A stretch of DNA of 64,000 nucleotides from Gammaproteobacteria bacterium. GTDB taxonomy: Bacteria; Pseudomonadota; Gammaproteobacteria; Pseudomonadales; Pseudohongiellaceae. Below the pieces are notes generated by a model that was given only the letters and a program-made list of their open reading frames with translations, searched no databases and was not told where the DNA came from. Within the stretch, counting starts at the first letter, position 1, and every line of letters begins with the position of its first letter. Location of the stretch: assembly GCA_002730035.1 (NCBI GenBank), contig PBYU01000050.1, positions 129,678 through 193,677 of the forward strand. Direction: 5' to 3'. Both the position numbers and the translations under genes were made by a program. Positions 8,823-17,003 of the stretch are shown in pieces.

Positions 8823-10463
8823 CTACTTGTTCAGAGGGCCCTGGTCCACAGCACCCAGGAATGGACCGTCGACACAGAGCCGTCTGCCATCCGGAGCATC
8901 GCAGGCACCACAGATACCCACACCGCACTTGGTCAGGTAATCGATCGCGTTAAAGATCTGTTCGGGCGCGCAGAATTTTCGTTGCACAGCCTCGGCGGCA
9001 TGTACCATGGGTGCCGGGCCACAATTGTAGAAGACCAGATTCTCCAACTCATTCGCAGGCAGTTCATTCAGCCGCTGTTCCAGTAATTCGGTCAACACCC
9101 CGTGATGACCACGACTGCCATCATCGGTGGCGATATGCAGTGTGCTGACCGCGTCGCACTCGTCGATAAAATACAGCCGCTCTTCGGAACGGGCCCCCAT
9201 GAAGATTTCCGTATTGCCGAAATCGCGGGCCAATTGGTACATCGCGGCCAGACCGGTGCCGCCTGCTACCGCTATGATCCTGGCACCGTTCGGCGGAGCG
9301 ACGGCGTTGCCGTGTGGTCCACGCACGTAGGCTTCGATGCCCGGCTCCACGGTCATCAATGCATTGGTAAATTCACCCAGGTTGATGATTACCAGAGAGA
9401 AGGGATCGTCAGTCAGTGCCGAGAAGGGTTTTTCTCCCAGCCCTGGAATCCACAGAAAGACAAATTGACCAGCTTGAATATCGATTTTGCGATCGAATCT
9501 CAGAATACATATATCGTCTGTGATACGAGTATTGCGCACCAGAGAAACTGGCTTGAAACTCATGTCGATATCGTAGCGCACCAGTTCTTCAGCATGCTCG
9601 GTTCCAGTTTCCAGGTCTTTGCTGAGTACTTTGAAATAGTCTGCTATCTCGTGCGTAGTCATACCAATCAACGCCGAACCAATCCCAATGATGCAGGCGC
9701 CGACTGACTGAAACTCACGCACATTAGCCGCACTGCTAATGCCGCCACAGGCGATGATCGGGCAATCGACGCTGGACTGAATTTCCTGTACACACCGTAG
9801 TGCAGTGGGAAGAATGGCCTTGCCGGACACGCCGCCTTTGCCGTTGCTGAGAATCGGGTGACCGTGTGCCTGGAAACTTTCCGGTCCCATGGTATTGATA
9901 GCGCAGATCGCATCGGCTCCGCCTTCCACAGCCGCACGGGCTATCTCGTCTATATTCGGCACATTGGGTGTGAGCTTGGGAACCACCGGGATGCTCACGG
10001 CTGCCTTCACGGTGCTAACTATTTCCCTGACCAGGTCCGGATCCTGTCCCATCGCCATCCCATAGCCCTTGGCATGGGGACATGACAGATTCAACTCCAA
10101 GCCATCGCCGTGGGGTGCCAGCAGCTTGGCTACCGCGACATATTCCTCTACGCTGCCGCCGAAGATCGAAATCAGCAGGAAGCGATCTTCGGGAATGTCG
10201 AGCCTGGACATCATTTCCGCCGCACGCTCGGCGCCAGGATTGGTGAGTCCTACCGCATTGCCGAGGCTACCCGGTTCAGTCTGGGTGAGAATGGGCTCAC
10301 GATATCCCAGGCGCGGCTGGGGTCCGATGCTCTTGGTGGTCAGCACGCCAACTTCCGGTATGGTATCGAACACACGCTGAATTATGCTGGCAGAGCAGCT
10401 TACTATTCCTGAAGGGATGGTGAAGGGGCCAGAGAGGGTCTTGCCTAGAAACGCTGTCTTCAA
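8823..10463 (-). CDS. Dihydroorotate dehydrogenase class 1B-like, fused to its electron-transfer subunit (PyrD-PyrK fusion)
   Basis: The first 300 residues are a class 1 dihydroorotate dehydrogenase: FMN barrel with 'PSGIVSCSAS', the active-site loop 'LNLSCPHAKG' (catalytic Cys128), 'PVVPKLTPNVPNI', 'AINTMG' and 'IIACGGISSA'. From about 303 to 546 follows a PyrK-like ferredoxin-reductase module: the flavin-binding RxxS-like region 'EKPFSAL', nucleotide segment 'IAVAGGTGLAAMY', 'FYNCGPAPMV', and a 2Fe-2S loop with Cys513, Cys518, Cys521 and Cys530. In most bacteria these are two genes. The fused enzyme should oxidise dihydroorotate to orotate and pass electrons to NAD+. Gammaproteobacteria normally use the membrane-bound class 2 enzyme, so a related pyrimidine-catabolic or other flavin reaction is also possible. 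Confidence 0.88.
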   Translation of the reverse strand: MKTAFLGKTLSGPFTIPSGIVSCSASIIQRVFDTIPEVGVLTTKSIGPQPRLGYREPILTQTEPGSLGNAVGLTNPGAERAAEMMSRLDIPEDRFLLISIFGGSVEEYVAVAKLLAPHGDGLELNLSCPHAKGYGMAMGQDPDLVREIVSTVKAAVSIPVVPKLTPNVPNIDEIARAAVEGGADAICAINTMGPESFQAHGHPILSNGKGGVSGKAILPTALRCVQEIQSSVDCPIIACGGISSAANVREFQSVGACIIGIGSALIGMTTHEIADYFKVLSKDLETGTEHAEELVRYDIDMSFKPVSLVRNTRITDDICILRFDRKIDIQAGQFVFLWIPGLGEKPFSALTDDPFSLVIINLGEFTNALMTVEPGIEAYVRGPHGNAVAPPNGARIIAVAGGTGLAAMYQLARDFGNTEIFMGARSEERLYFIDECDAVSTLHIATDDGSRGHHGVLTELLEQRLNELPANELENLVFYNCGPAPMVHAAEAVQRKFCAPEQIFNAIDYLTKCGVGICGACDAPDGRRLCVDGPFLGAVDQGPLNK

Positions 10464-10777
10464 CGGAGAGGGGAACTCATCTTCAATTCATAACCAGTGG
10501 CGCATTTTATAGCGTGTAGGAAAATAGGGATAGGGCTATTTCCCCTGGCTCGACATGTTAGCAAGACTGTAGAGCCTTGACTCAGCATTTTGAGCCGAAG
10601 AGGCTGTCTTTTGCTGAGTTGGATCAGGGCTTAAGCTATTACAAATTGTAGGGCTGGCAGGGGCTGGTGAAGCTCTGAAGCCATTTTGAATGCCCAGTCG
10701 ATATGCTATTGTCTGCTTCTTCTGAAACTCTTTAAAATGCGGGTGATTGATGCATTCCCGCCCGATAGGACACACTC
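10464..10777. other. Non-coding gap between PyrD-PyrK fusion and cupin gene
   Basis: This is a divergent intergenic region between a minus-strand and a plus-strand gene, so it should hold both promoters. I see no convincing ORF. A 79-residue minus-strand frame (10536-10775) has no protein character. No clear consensus promoter, operator or terminator could be assigned. Confidence 0.4.
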
Positions 10778-11224
10778 ATGTTGTTGAAACTTCGTTATTT
10801 ACTCTGCCTCATACTTTTCATTATGCCGATCAGTTTTGCCACCGAGATTAATGGCTTCACTATCATCCAGAATGGCGAGCTGGATTTTGCTATCGAGTGG
10901 GATGAAAGCTCAGATCGACTGCAGTCGCGGGTGCTCTATGGCAACCCATCGGAAGAGGGGCTCTACATTATCCGGGTGCGGTTCCCGGCCGGTGCCTCCA
11001 CCAATCCCCATCACCACGACCAGGATCGATTCGTCACAGTCATCGAAGGGATCTGGTATACCGGCATGGATGCCAGCAAGGATCTCGACGAAACTCTGGC
11101 GATTCCCAGAGGCGGATTCATGGTACATCCGGCTGGTGCAATTCACTATGATGCGGCGAAAAACGTCCCGGCCATAGTGGAAATCCGAGGCTGGGGACCG
11201 GTCACTACAACACAGGTAGAGTAA
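10778..11224 (+). CDS. Secreted single-domain cupin protein
   Basis: A signal peptide (about residues 1-21, 'LLCLILFIMPISFA') precedes one cupin fold. Cupin motif 1 is seen as 'NPHHHDQDRFVTVIEG' (about 77-91), giving the His cluster and a metal-binding acidic residue. Motif 2 is seen as 'GGFMVHPAGAIHYD' with another His. A metal-dependent dioxygenase or a sugar/ligand-binding role is typical of the family, but no specific activity can be called. It stands alone, convergent with the acyl-CoA synthetase gene downstream. Confidence 0.8.
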   Translation: MLLKLRYLLCLILFIMPISFATEINGFTIIQNGELDFAIEWDESSDRLQSRVLYGNPSEEGLYIIRVRFPAGASTNPHHHDQDRFVTVIEGIWYTGMDASKDLDETLAIPRGGFMVHPAGAIHYDAAKNVPAIVEIRGWGPVTTTQVE

Positions 11225-11271
11225 TCAATTATAGAAGTGTCGGGCTCTGGAGCCCAGCACCCTAACTGTAT

Positions 11272-12756
11272 TTATAACATTTCCTTCAAAGCCGGTTTGG
11301 TTACTTTTCCCATCGCGTTTCTGGGCAGCTCATCGATGATCTTGATGGCCTTGGGAATCTTATAGGAGGACATCTTGCCATTACACCATTGCTTCAGCGA
11401 GTCGTAATCTAGTTCGGCGCCTTCGACCAGGGCGATCACGGCAGTAACCGATTCGCCCCAGGTTTCATCTTCGACACCGATTACCGCTACTTCGCCGATA
11501 GCGTCGTGGTTCAGTAACACGCCCTCGATCTCCAGAGCCGAGAGTTTGTATCCACCGGACTTGATGATGTCCACCGAAGAACGACCCATGATGCGGTAAT
11601 AGCCGTCTTCCACAACAGCTACGTCACCGGTGCAGAACCAGCCGTCCTTGAATGATTCGCGGGTGGCTTTTTCGTTATCCCAGTACTCGAGGAACACATT
11701 GTCCCCCTTGATACGAATCTCTCCCGGCAGCGCTTCTTCGGTGATGGCCCCGTCGTATTCATCGAATAGTTGCACCTCTACACCAGGCAGTGCTTGACCC
11801 ACGCAACCGGCGCGGCGTTTGCCATGGTAAGGATTGGAGATGCCCATGCCGATTTCCGTCATGCCGTAACGCTCCAACAGGATCTGCCCGGTCAGCTCTC
11901 TCCACTGTTTGAACAGCTTTACCGGGCAGGCAGCGGACCCGGATATATTCAGCCGCATCGGTTCGAAGCCAGCGCAGATCTGCTGCACGCGTTCGGCATC
12001 GATGCTGTCGAAATATTGAATCAGTTTTACATAGATAGTCGGTACCGCCATGAACACGTTGTAAGTGCCGGCGATAACCTGGTCGGTGATTTTGGGGATA
12101 TCGAACTTGGCGAACAGGTGTACGGTAGCGCCGGCCCACAATCCACAGCTGAGAATATTCACGATGCCGTGAATGTGATGCAGCGGCAGGAACAGGGGAA
12201 TGACGTCATTCTCGCTCCAGGCCCAGGCTTCGATCAGAGTGGTAATCTGCGCATGGATAGTCTTGTGAGTACTTACTACTCCCTTGGGTTTATTGGTGGT
12301 GCCGCTGGTAAACAACATCATGGCACGCCGGTCGGGCTCGAGGCTTGGAAGCGCAACCGTTTCATCGGCAAGCACATCAGCGACTGACACCAGCTCGATA
12401 TTGAGTGATGCGCAGAGTTCTCTAAGCGACTCCTGGTATTCGTCGTTGGCAATCATGCGAGTGACGCGGGCACTGCTCAGGTAATGATCCAGCTCAGCCA
12501 CTGCCGAGGCAACGTTTAGCGGTACGGCAATACCACCGGCTCGCCACACACCATGCATGGTAGTCACGTAATCGAGGCTGGCAGGCATAAAGAAAGCGAT
12601 GCGTTCTTCTTGAAGATCGGTTTGGCCATTCAACAGGCCGGTAGCGAATCGATCGATGCGCGCATTTACCTCGCCATAGCTATAATTATTATCGCCATCT
12701 ACCAGGGCGAGCTTGTCGTTGTCGTCTATCAGTTGGGGGAATGAATCTGCAGCCAT
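11272..12756 (-). CDS. matB: Malonyl-CoA synthetase (MatB-like, acyl-CoA synthetase family)
   Basis: A 494-residue adenylate-forming enzyme. It has the AMP-binding P-loop 'MLFTSGTTNKPKG', the A5-type motif 'RYGMTEIGMGISNPY' followed by 'GKRRAGCVGQALPG', which closely fits malonyl-CoA synthetases rather than general fatty acyl ligases, the hinge 'GRSSVDIIKSGGYK', and the C-terminal catalytic lysine in 'NAMGKVTK'. It converts malonate, ATP and CoA to malonyl-CoA in the cytoplasm. It follows madM by 96 bases on the same strand, so the three genes form a malonate uptake and activation operon, which supports the substrate call. Confidence 0.88.
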   Translation of the reverse strand: MAADSFPQLIDDNDKLALVDGDNNYSYGEVNARIDRFATGLLNGQTDLQEERIAFFMPASLDYVTTMHGVWRAGGIAVPLNVASAVAELDHYLSSARVTRMIANDEYQESLRELCASLNIELVSVADVLADETVALPSLEPDRRAMMLFTSGTTNKPKGVVSTHKTIHAQITTLIEAWAWSENDVIPLFLPLHHIHGIVNILSCGLWAGATVHLFAKFDIPKITDQVIAGTYNVFMAVPTIYVKLIQYFDSIDAERVQQICAGFEPMRLNISGSAACPVKLFKQWRELTGQILLERYGMTEIGMGISNPYHGKRRAGCVGQALPGVEVQLFDEYDGAITEEALPGEIRIKGDNVFLEYWDNEKATRESFKDGWFCTGDVAVVEDGYYRIMGRSSVDIIKSGGYKLSALEIEGVLLNHDAIGEVAVIGVEDETWGESVTAVIALVEGAELDYDSLKQWCNGKMSSYKIPKAIKIIDELPRNAMGKVTKPALKEML

Positions 12757-12852
12757 TATTGCTTCCGTTGTTCAAGTCTATGGAAGGGGGCACTAACGCG
12801 TCTCCGCCGATGCCTAAATGTCATCACGTTGTTATTGTCCCCTGTTCTCACT

Positions 12853-13611
12853 TTAAAACATAGCGCTTACGATGAAGAATAGTACCGAGGGCCCTAACAA
12901 GCAACCTACGCCTGTGTAAAATGTTGCGGTCATGGCACCATAGGGAACCAACTTGGGGTCGGTAGCGGCCAGTCCCGCCGCCACGCCACTGGTAGTGCCC
13001 ATGAGTCCGCCAAACACCATGGCAGACTGTGGATTATTGAGTCCGATGTGACGTGCTACTAACGGAGTGCCAATCATCACCAGGATTGATTTTACCAGCC
13101 CCGCAGCTACGCTGAGCGTTATTACCGCATCACTCGCGCCGATAGCTTCTCCGGTGACCGGCCCGACGATGTAGGTCACCGCGCCAGCACCGATGGTAGT
13201 AATCGCAGTTGGATCGGTATAGCCGAACATGACAGCGATGGCTGCGCCAACGATGAATGAGACGATAACCCCGGCAAAAATGGAGATCACACCGGCAATG
13301 CCGGCTTTCTTGAGTTCGCTCAAGTGAACTCCATAGGCGGTAGCGACGATTGCAAAATCGCGCATCATACCGCCGCCCATCAAGCCAATCCCGCCCAACA
13401 GTGTGACGTCGGCAAGGCCGGTATTTCCACCGGTGGCGACACCGCCGAAATAAGCGGCGACCAGCCCCAGCGCGATTGCTATGGCCGAACCATGAATACG
13501 ACCCTGAGTTAGCTTGTCTGCTAGAAAATAGGAAATCCAGATCGTGACACCGACCACGGCGAAGGCGACGATCAGGTTGTTTCGAACAAAGACGGTTTCG
13601 AGAATATCCAT
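12853..13611 (-). CDS. madM: Malonate transporter subunit MadM
   Basis: A 252-residue hydrophobic protein with about six to eight membrane segments and Gly-rich helices ('LLGGIGLMGGGMMRDFAIVA', 'MVFGGLMGTTSGVAAG'). Length and pattern match MadM, which together with MadL forms a sodium-dependent malonate importer in Malonomonas and relatives. Its ATG overlaps the madL stop (TGATG), indicating translational coupling. The malonyl-CoA synthetase directly downstream gives the operon an obvious purpose. Confidence 0.88.
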   Translation of the reverse strand: MDILETVFVRNNLIVAFAVVGVTIWISYFLADKLTQGRIHGSAIAIALGLVAAYFGGVATGGNTGLADVTLLGGIGLMGGGMMRDFAIVATAYGVHLSELKKAGIAGVISIFAGVIVSFIVGAAIAVMFGYTDPTAITTIGAGAVTYIVGPVTGEAIGASDAVITLSVAAGLVKSILVMIGTPLVARHIGLNNPQSAMVFGGLMGTTSGVAAGLAATDPKLVPYGAMTATFYTGVGCLLGPSVLFFIVSAMF

Positions 13612-14006
13612 CAGACCGCCCCCTGCTCTTCATTGTCTTCTGGCGGTGTTGCGGTGCCACTAAGCTTGCTGAGTATGGGCACCAGCGCAAAACTTACGAT
13701 AACGGCTGCTACACCGGCCGCCAGTGCCAGCAAACCTCCGTCTACAGCCGCCGCGACATTTTGCCGCGCCGCCATCGCTACCACGATGGGTATATACATG
13801 GCGCTCCAGAACTGGATACCACTGCCTGCCGCACCATGGGTTACTTCCTTGAATTTGTCGGAGTTACTGGCCAATACTAGAAACAACATGGCAATACCGA
13901 CGCCGCCCACGTTGGCTTCAACATTCAGGGCAATTCCGAGGGCTTCACCGATTATCATGCCCAGAATCAGGCACCCAGAAAGCAGGGCTACTCCATATAC
14001 AATCAT
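13611..14006 (-). CDS. madL: Malonate transporter subunit MadL
   Basis: First gene of the malonate operon. The 131-residue protein has about four membrane segments and the family pattern 'SGCLILGMIIGEALG', 'GVGIAMLFLVLAS' and 'GIQFWSAMYIPIVVAMAA'. It pairs with MadM for malonate uptake. The stop overlaps madM by one base. Upstream at 14104-14117 is a perfect short palindrome, GGGATC-AG-GATCCC, that could be an operator. No GntR-type malonate regulator is adjacent. Confidence 0.87.
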   Translation of the reverse strand: MIVYGVALLSGCLILGMIIGEALGIALNVEANVGGVGIAMLFLVLASNSDKFKEVTHGAAGSGIQFWSAMYIPIVVAMAARQNVAAAVDGGLLALAAGVAAVIVSFALVPILSKLSGTATPPEDNEEQGAV

Positions 14007-14171
14007 TATTCTTATCCTTTTTTAGTACAGCGAGTCGTTATCTGACAGACCCGACCAGGCCGATGATATGACGACGGTGGGGGCTAGTGCAATTTGCACG
14101 TATGGGATCAGGATCCCACTAGATTCAAACGTAAGCCGTTGAATCGAGTGCCCGATGCCAAACTCCATCGT

Positions 14172-14201
14172 TTGACATGGCTGTTGGGTTTGTAGGTTAA
14201 T
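14172..14201 (+). promoter_or_regulatory. Candidate promoter for a plus-strand small transcript
   Basis: A consensus -35 TTGACA (14172-14177) is followed after 18 bases by GTTAAT (14196-14201), four of six matches to the -10 consensus. It points to the 40-residue ORF at 14288. A weak hairpin (GACAG/CTGTC) followed by six T residues at 14240-14266 lies between and could act as an attenuator or end a very short transcript. Confidence 0.3.
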
Positions 14202-14287
14202 TATGCTCCGGTCGGCGAGGAGTTCGGCACGCCATCCCAGACAGGGGTTGCTGACTGTCCTTTTTTCGTCAAATTAGTGGATTCGAT

Positions 14288-14410
14288 ATGACGAAAATTC
14301 TCAAGTCTGTTGCTGCTACGTTGTTAGGCACGTTGTTGCTAATCTCAACGGGTCTGGCACAAGACGTAACCACAGAGATCCTGGAAAACGCCCAGGATAA
14401 ACAGCAGTAG
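14288..14410 (+). CDS. Small secreted peptide ORF, 40 residues
   Basis: The ORF is below usual size cut-offs. It encodes a textbook signal peptide: basic start 'MTKILK', hydrophobic core 'VAATLLGTLLLIS', and cleavage-like 'TGLA' followed by Gln-Asp. Only about 15 polar residues remain after processing ('DVTTEILENAQDKQQ'). It lies antisense to the last 66 bases of the DUF3667 gene. It could be a true small exported peptide, or the surviving 5' end of a gene truncated by recombination. No family recognised. Confidence 0.35.
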   Translation: MTKILKSVAATLLGTLLLISTGLAQDVTTEILENAQDKQQ

Positions 14411-15499
14411 CACGAACACTGCAATCCCCATACCCAACACTATGGAGTAGATGAGGCTGGTGGTGAAGAAAATCACCCCAGTGAGAAAATAACCACGCTG
14501 GAAATAAAACTTCAGGCTGAGATAGAGATAGACAAACATCCAGATCACCAGCGCGCCGCCGATGTAACCGAAGGCCGCGCTCAGGTAAGGCAGATCCAAA
14601 TCTTCCACCAGCCCTACCAGCAAGCTTAGGAAGAACGCGAAGATCAGAAAGGCATGGTTGTGCAGGGTCAGCACCAGATGCTTCACGTAATAATGGCGCG
14701 TGAAGATGAACAGCGGTCTTTGTATCAGGGCCAACAGCGGTATCATCAGCAGCATGAAGAAGGTGATGTATTCCTGTGAGTCGAGGAAGAAGCCCTGGGG
14801 ATCGTTCATGACTACTTGAAAATTCTCCTCAGTCTACGCGACTAATACTGTGCTTAAGTTCTGGTTGGATTCTTCTGAAAGAAAGGGCAGCTTTATACTC
14901 CCGACAATATCCAGTATCTCTTGCAGATCCTCTACTGTGGCCCCCTCACCATTGAAGGTGAAATTGAGTCCTTCCGGGTCCACGCTTACTCCTGCTGCTT
15001 CCAGTCCCGCCATCACATTCTCGGGAATCTCGTCCGGGTTTGCTTCAAAGCCATCGATAGTGAGATTTAATCCGTCCGGATCCACGATCACTCCTGCCTC
15101 GGTCAGTTGCTCCAGCACCTCCTCGGGAATCTCGTCGTCGGTAGCTTCTGCGTCTTCCACCAACGCCGACTGCATGGATTGCAGGGATGTCATGGTACTG
15201 ACCATCAGGAAAAATCCGATACTGATGATCAGGAACAGCCGCAGCGGCGGCGAGTATGAAGTGCGTCGGCCACCGAAGTATTCCTTGGCCAGGAAACCCG
15301 GCTTAGTCAACAGATAATAAACAGTTCGGTAGGCGCGGCCGTCCAGTTCGAACATCACCCTCAGCATCTCGTGCAGGAAATACAGGAAGGGGCGTCGCAC
15401 TTCCTTATTCTGCTGGCCGCAGTTTCCACAGAAATTGCAGGCCAGGGGATAACCGCAATTGGCGCAGCTGGATTCTTCGGCAACTATCGGGTCTGTCAT
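14345..15499 (-). pseudogene. DUF3667 membrane protein gene interrupted by an in-frame amber codon
   Basis: Two halves lie in the same frame, separated only by TAG at 14834-14836. The first half (221 codons) has a zinc-ribbon 'CANCGYPLACNFCGNCGQQ' and the DUF3667 segment 'RTVYYLLTKPGFLAKEYFGG', one membrane helix and a long acidic loop with two similar blocks ('VDPDGLNLTIDG', 'VDPEGLNFTFNG'). The second half supplies the rest of the family: 'RHYYVKHLVLTLHNHAFL' and three more helices. Family members carry both halves in one chain, so the TAG is a lesion or is read through. The surrounding codons show no frameshift. Function of DUF3667 is unknown. Confidence 0.75.
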
Positions 15500-15885
15500 G
15501 GGGCTGTGTTTCTTCTGGTTTATGTAGCAGGTGTTTTTACTACTTTAGCAGCTATCGTGTGCGAGCAGCAGCCACATTAGTAGTGCTCAGCAGGCTGAGG
15601 AGCGGGGTTTGGGAAAGAAGTCTCCCGGCCCTCTCTTGACCTCATAGCGATCAAGCAGAGGGCGGGATTCTCCAAGAGCACCCGGACACAGTTTAAGAGG
15701 TGTGGAGGGGCTGAGTCCGGATGTTTGCAATACGACATTAGACCATTATGCTGTGTTGCAGAGGCGACCATACCACTATATATAGTGAATCACAAGCTGC
15801 CAGCTTCCTCCTAGCTGCTACTGGAAAATGCCTGAAAAGCAAGCTTTGCGTCTCGATGTAGTATTAACTTCAACAATTAACTCAA

Positions 15886-15913
15886 TATAGTAAAGTATTT
15901 ACTTTACTATAAT
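15886..15913. promoter_or_regulatory. Perfect 11-bp palindrome overlapping a TATAAT element
   Basis: TATAGTAAAGT (15886-15896) and ACTTTACTATA (15901-15911) form a perfect inverted repeat with a four-base centre. Its right end overlaps a consensus -10 hexamer TATAAT (15908-15913). No good -35 is found at normal spacing. Such a layout is typical of a repressor site covering a promoter. The only downstream plus-strand frame is 19 codons from the ATG at 15919. Confidence 0.5.
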
Positions 15914-15984
15914 AAGGTATGAGTTTCAGGCTCGACTTTCCAATTTCCTGCGCAATGCAGAGATTTTCACGGTCTTAAAAAATC

Positions 15985-15998
15985 TTGATGTAGGTCAA
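15985..15998. promoter_or_regulatory. FNR/Anr-type binding site
   Basis: TTGAT-GTAG-GTCAA matches the FNR/Anr consensus TTGAT-N4-ATCAA at nine of ten positions. Its centre (15991.5) would place a class II activated start near 16033. A TATGGT hexamer (16016-16021) lies in roughly the right place. There is no plus-strand gene downstream, only a terminator at 16106-16143. Confidence 0.5.
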
Positions 15999-16027
15999 TT
16001 GAATTCAACCCCGATTATGGTCTTATT

Positions 16028-16143
16028 AGTCCCACGATCAATAGAGAAACGGCTCAGCCTAAACGCTAATGATCGTAACGACATAAAGACTTCTCAAGCA
16101 GGGACGGGGTTACCGCTAGGACACGGGTAGCCCCATTTTTTTT
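16028..16143 (+). ncRNA. Candidate FNR-controlled small RNA
   Basis: Between the FNR-type box and a strong intrinsic terminator lie about 110 bases without a meaningful ORF (longest is five codons). This is the same architecture as an oxygen-responsive sRNA such as FnrS of enterics, although no sequence similarity to FnrS is evident. The 5' end is inferred from the box and the TATGGT element. The terminator fixes the 3' end. The minus-strand gene beginning at 16978 ends at 16271, so this terminator is not its own. Confidence 0.4.
16106..16143 (+). terminator. Rho-independent terminator
   Basis: The arms GGGGTTACC (16106-16114) and GGTAGCCCC (16126-16134) form a nine-pair stem with one G-U pair, closed by an 11-base loop. 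A run of eight T residues follows at 16136-16143. It is oriented for plus-strand transcription and no annotated plus-strand gene precedes it. Confidence 0.65.
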
Positions 16144-16270
16144 GGGTAGCGTTTCTTGTATCGGGCTGCACGACCCGTTTTCCCTGCTCTGACCGTTAGT
16201 CTTTCTAGCTGAAATATTCCAATGCCAGTCAGGGTTTATCCTCAGCGAAAATCGGTGTACCTGAAGCTTC

Positions 16271-16978
16271 CTAGCTTGTCAGATTACCGTCGTCATCCCA
16301 CTCGGCAATGATTTCCTTGCGCGATTGGTCCACGCATTTTGACAGCCACTGGGCATCATATTGCTTGCCGTGTTGCTGCAGCACTCTCTCAGGAACGCCA
16401 TCCCAGACGTTGGGTGTATTACCGACGTAACCCAGATCCTTCAAGCCCAACTCGGTAGTGTAGTAACCAGTCATGGTGAAATTACGCATCAGCGAGAAGA
16501 AGCTGATACCGGGTTGCAATTCCGCATCCTCCATATCGGGATAGGCAATATCATCGCAAATAGCCAATCGCTGTGGTTCGGAAACAGTGATGAAATCGGC
16601 AGCAAATTTCTCGATAGCATAATTATCCAGCCAGGCGATGCCGCCCCGAATCGGTAGCTTGTAGCGGCTTCGGTCTTTAACCATAAACTCGACAAAGTCA
16701 GGCAAGCCTGCATCCAATGCTCCGCCGTTGGGGTGATTCGAGGGCAGGATGATGTCGCACAGCACGGCGATCGTGAGCAACTCATGTTCGCGGAAATAGG
16801 ATTCGGCAAACAATGTTGCGTCCCGCTGCTGCTCTGCTTCGGTGCGACCGTAAGAGTAGCTGGTTGGCAATGCTGTCCAACTGACATCACTGGCACTCTT
16901 CGCCTGACCGCTGCGCGCAATTATCCCGCCAGCCAGTGGTGCCAGGAACAGGGTCTTGAGTGTCTCTCTTCGGTCCAT
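16271..16978 (-). CDS. Gluconate 2-dehydrogenase subunit 3 family protein
   Basis: A 235-residue protein with a leader ('MDRRETLKTLFLAPLAGG') and the body typical of the small subunit of FAD-dependent sugar dehydrogenases: 'LTIAVLCDIILPSNHPNGGA', 'DAGLPDFVEFMV', and the C-terminal 'FSLMRNFTMTGYYT' with 'GYVGNTPNVWDGVP'. In gluconate, fructose and glucoside 3-dehydrogenases this subunit escorts or anchors the GMC flavoprotein and has no active site itself. It lies 25 bases downstream of the GMC gene and is the last gene of the five-gene operon. It ends in TAG. Confidence 0.88.
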   Translation of the reverse strand: MDRRETLKTLFLAPLAGGIIARSGQAKSASDVSWTALPTSYSYGRTEAEQQRDATLFAESYFREHELLTIAVLCDIILPSNHPNGGALDAGLPDFVEFMVKDRSRYKLPIRGGIAWLDNYAIEKFAADFITVSEPQRLAICDDIAYPDMEDAELQPGISFFSLMRNFTMTGYYTTELGLKDLGYVGNTPNVWDGVPERVLQQHGKQYDAQWLSKCVDQSRKEIIAEWDDDGNLTS

Positions 16979-17003
16979 TCTAGAATTCTCTCGCCAGTGT
17001 CTG

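Noticed and set aside
10536-10775. 79-residue minus-strand ORF in the gap upstream of the cupin gene
   Set aside because: No ribosome binding site, no signal or domain features, and it covers the presumed promoter region of the cupin gene.
11234-11260. GC-rich hairpin between the cupin and matB stop codons as a terminator
   Set aside because: The stem is short with a tight loop and no T run follows on either strand.
15577-15771. 64-residue minus-strand ORF upstream of DUF3667
   Set aside because: Composition is unlike a protein and there is no start signal; treated as non-coding.
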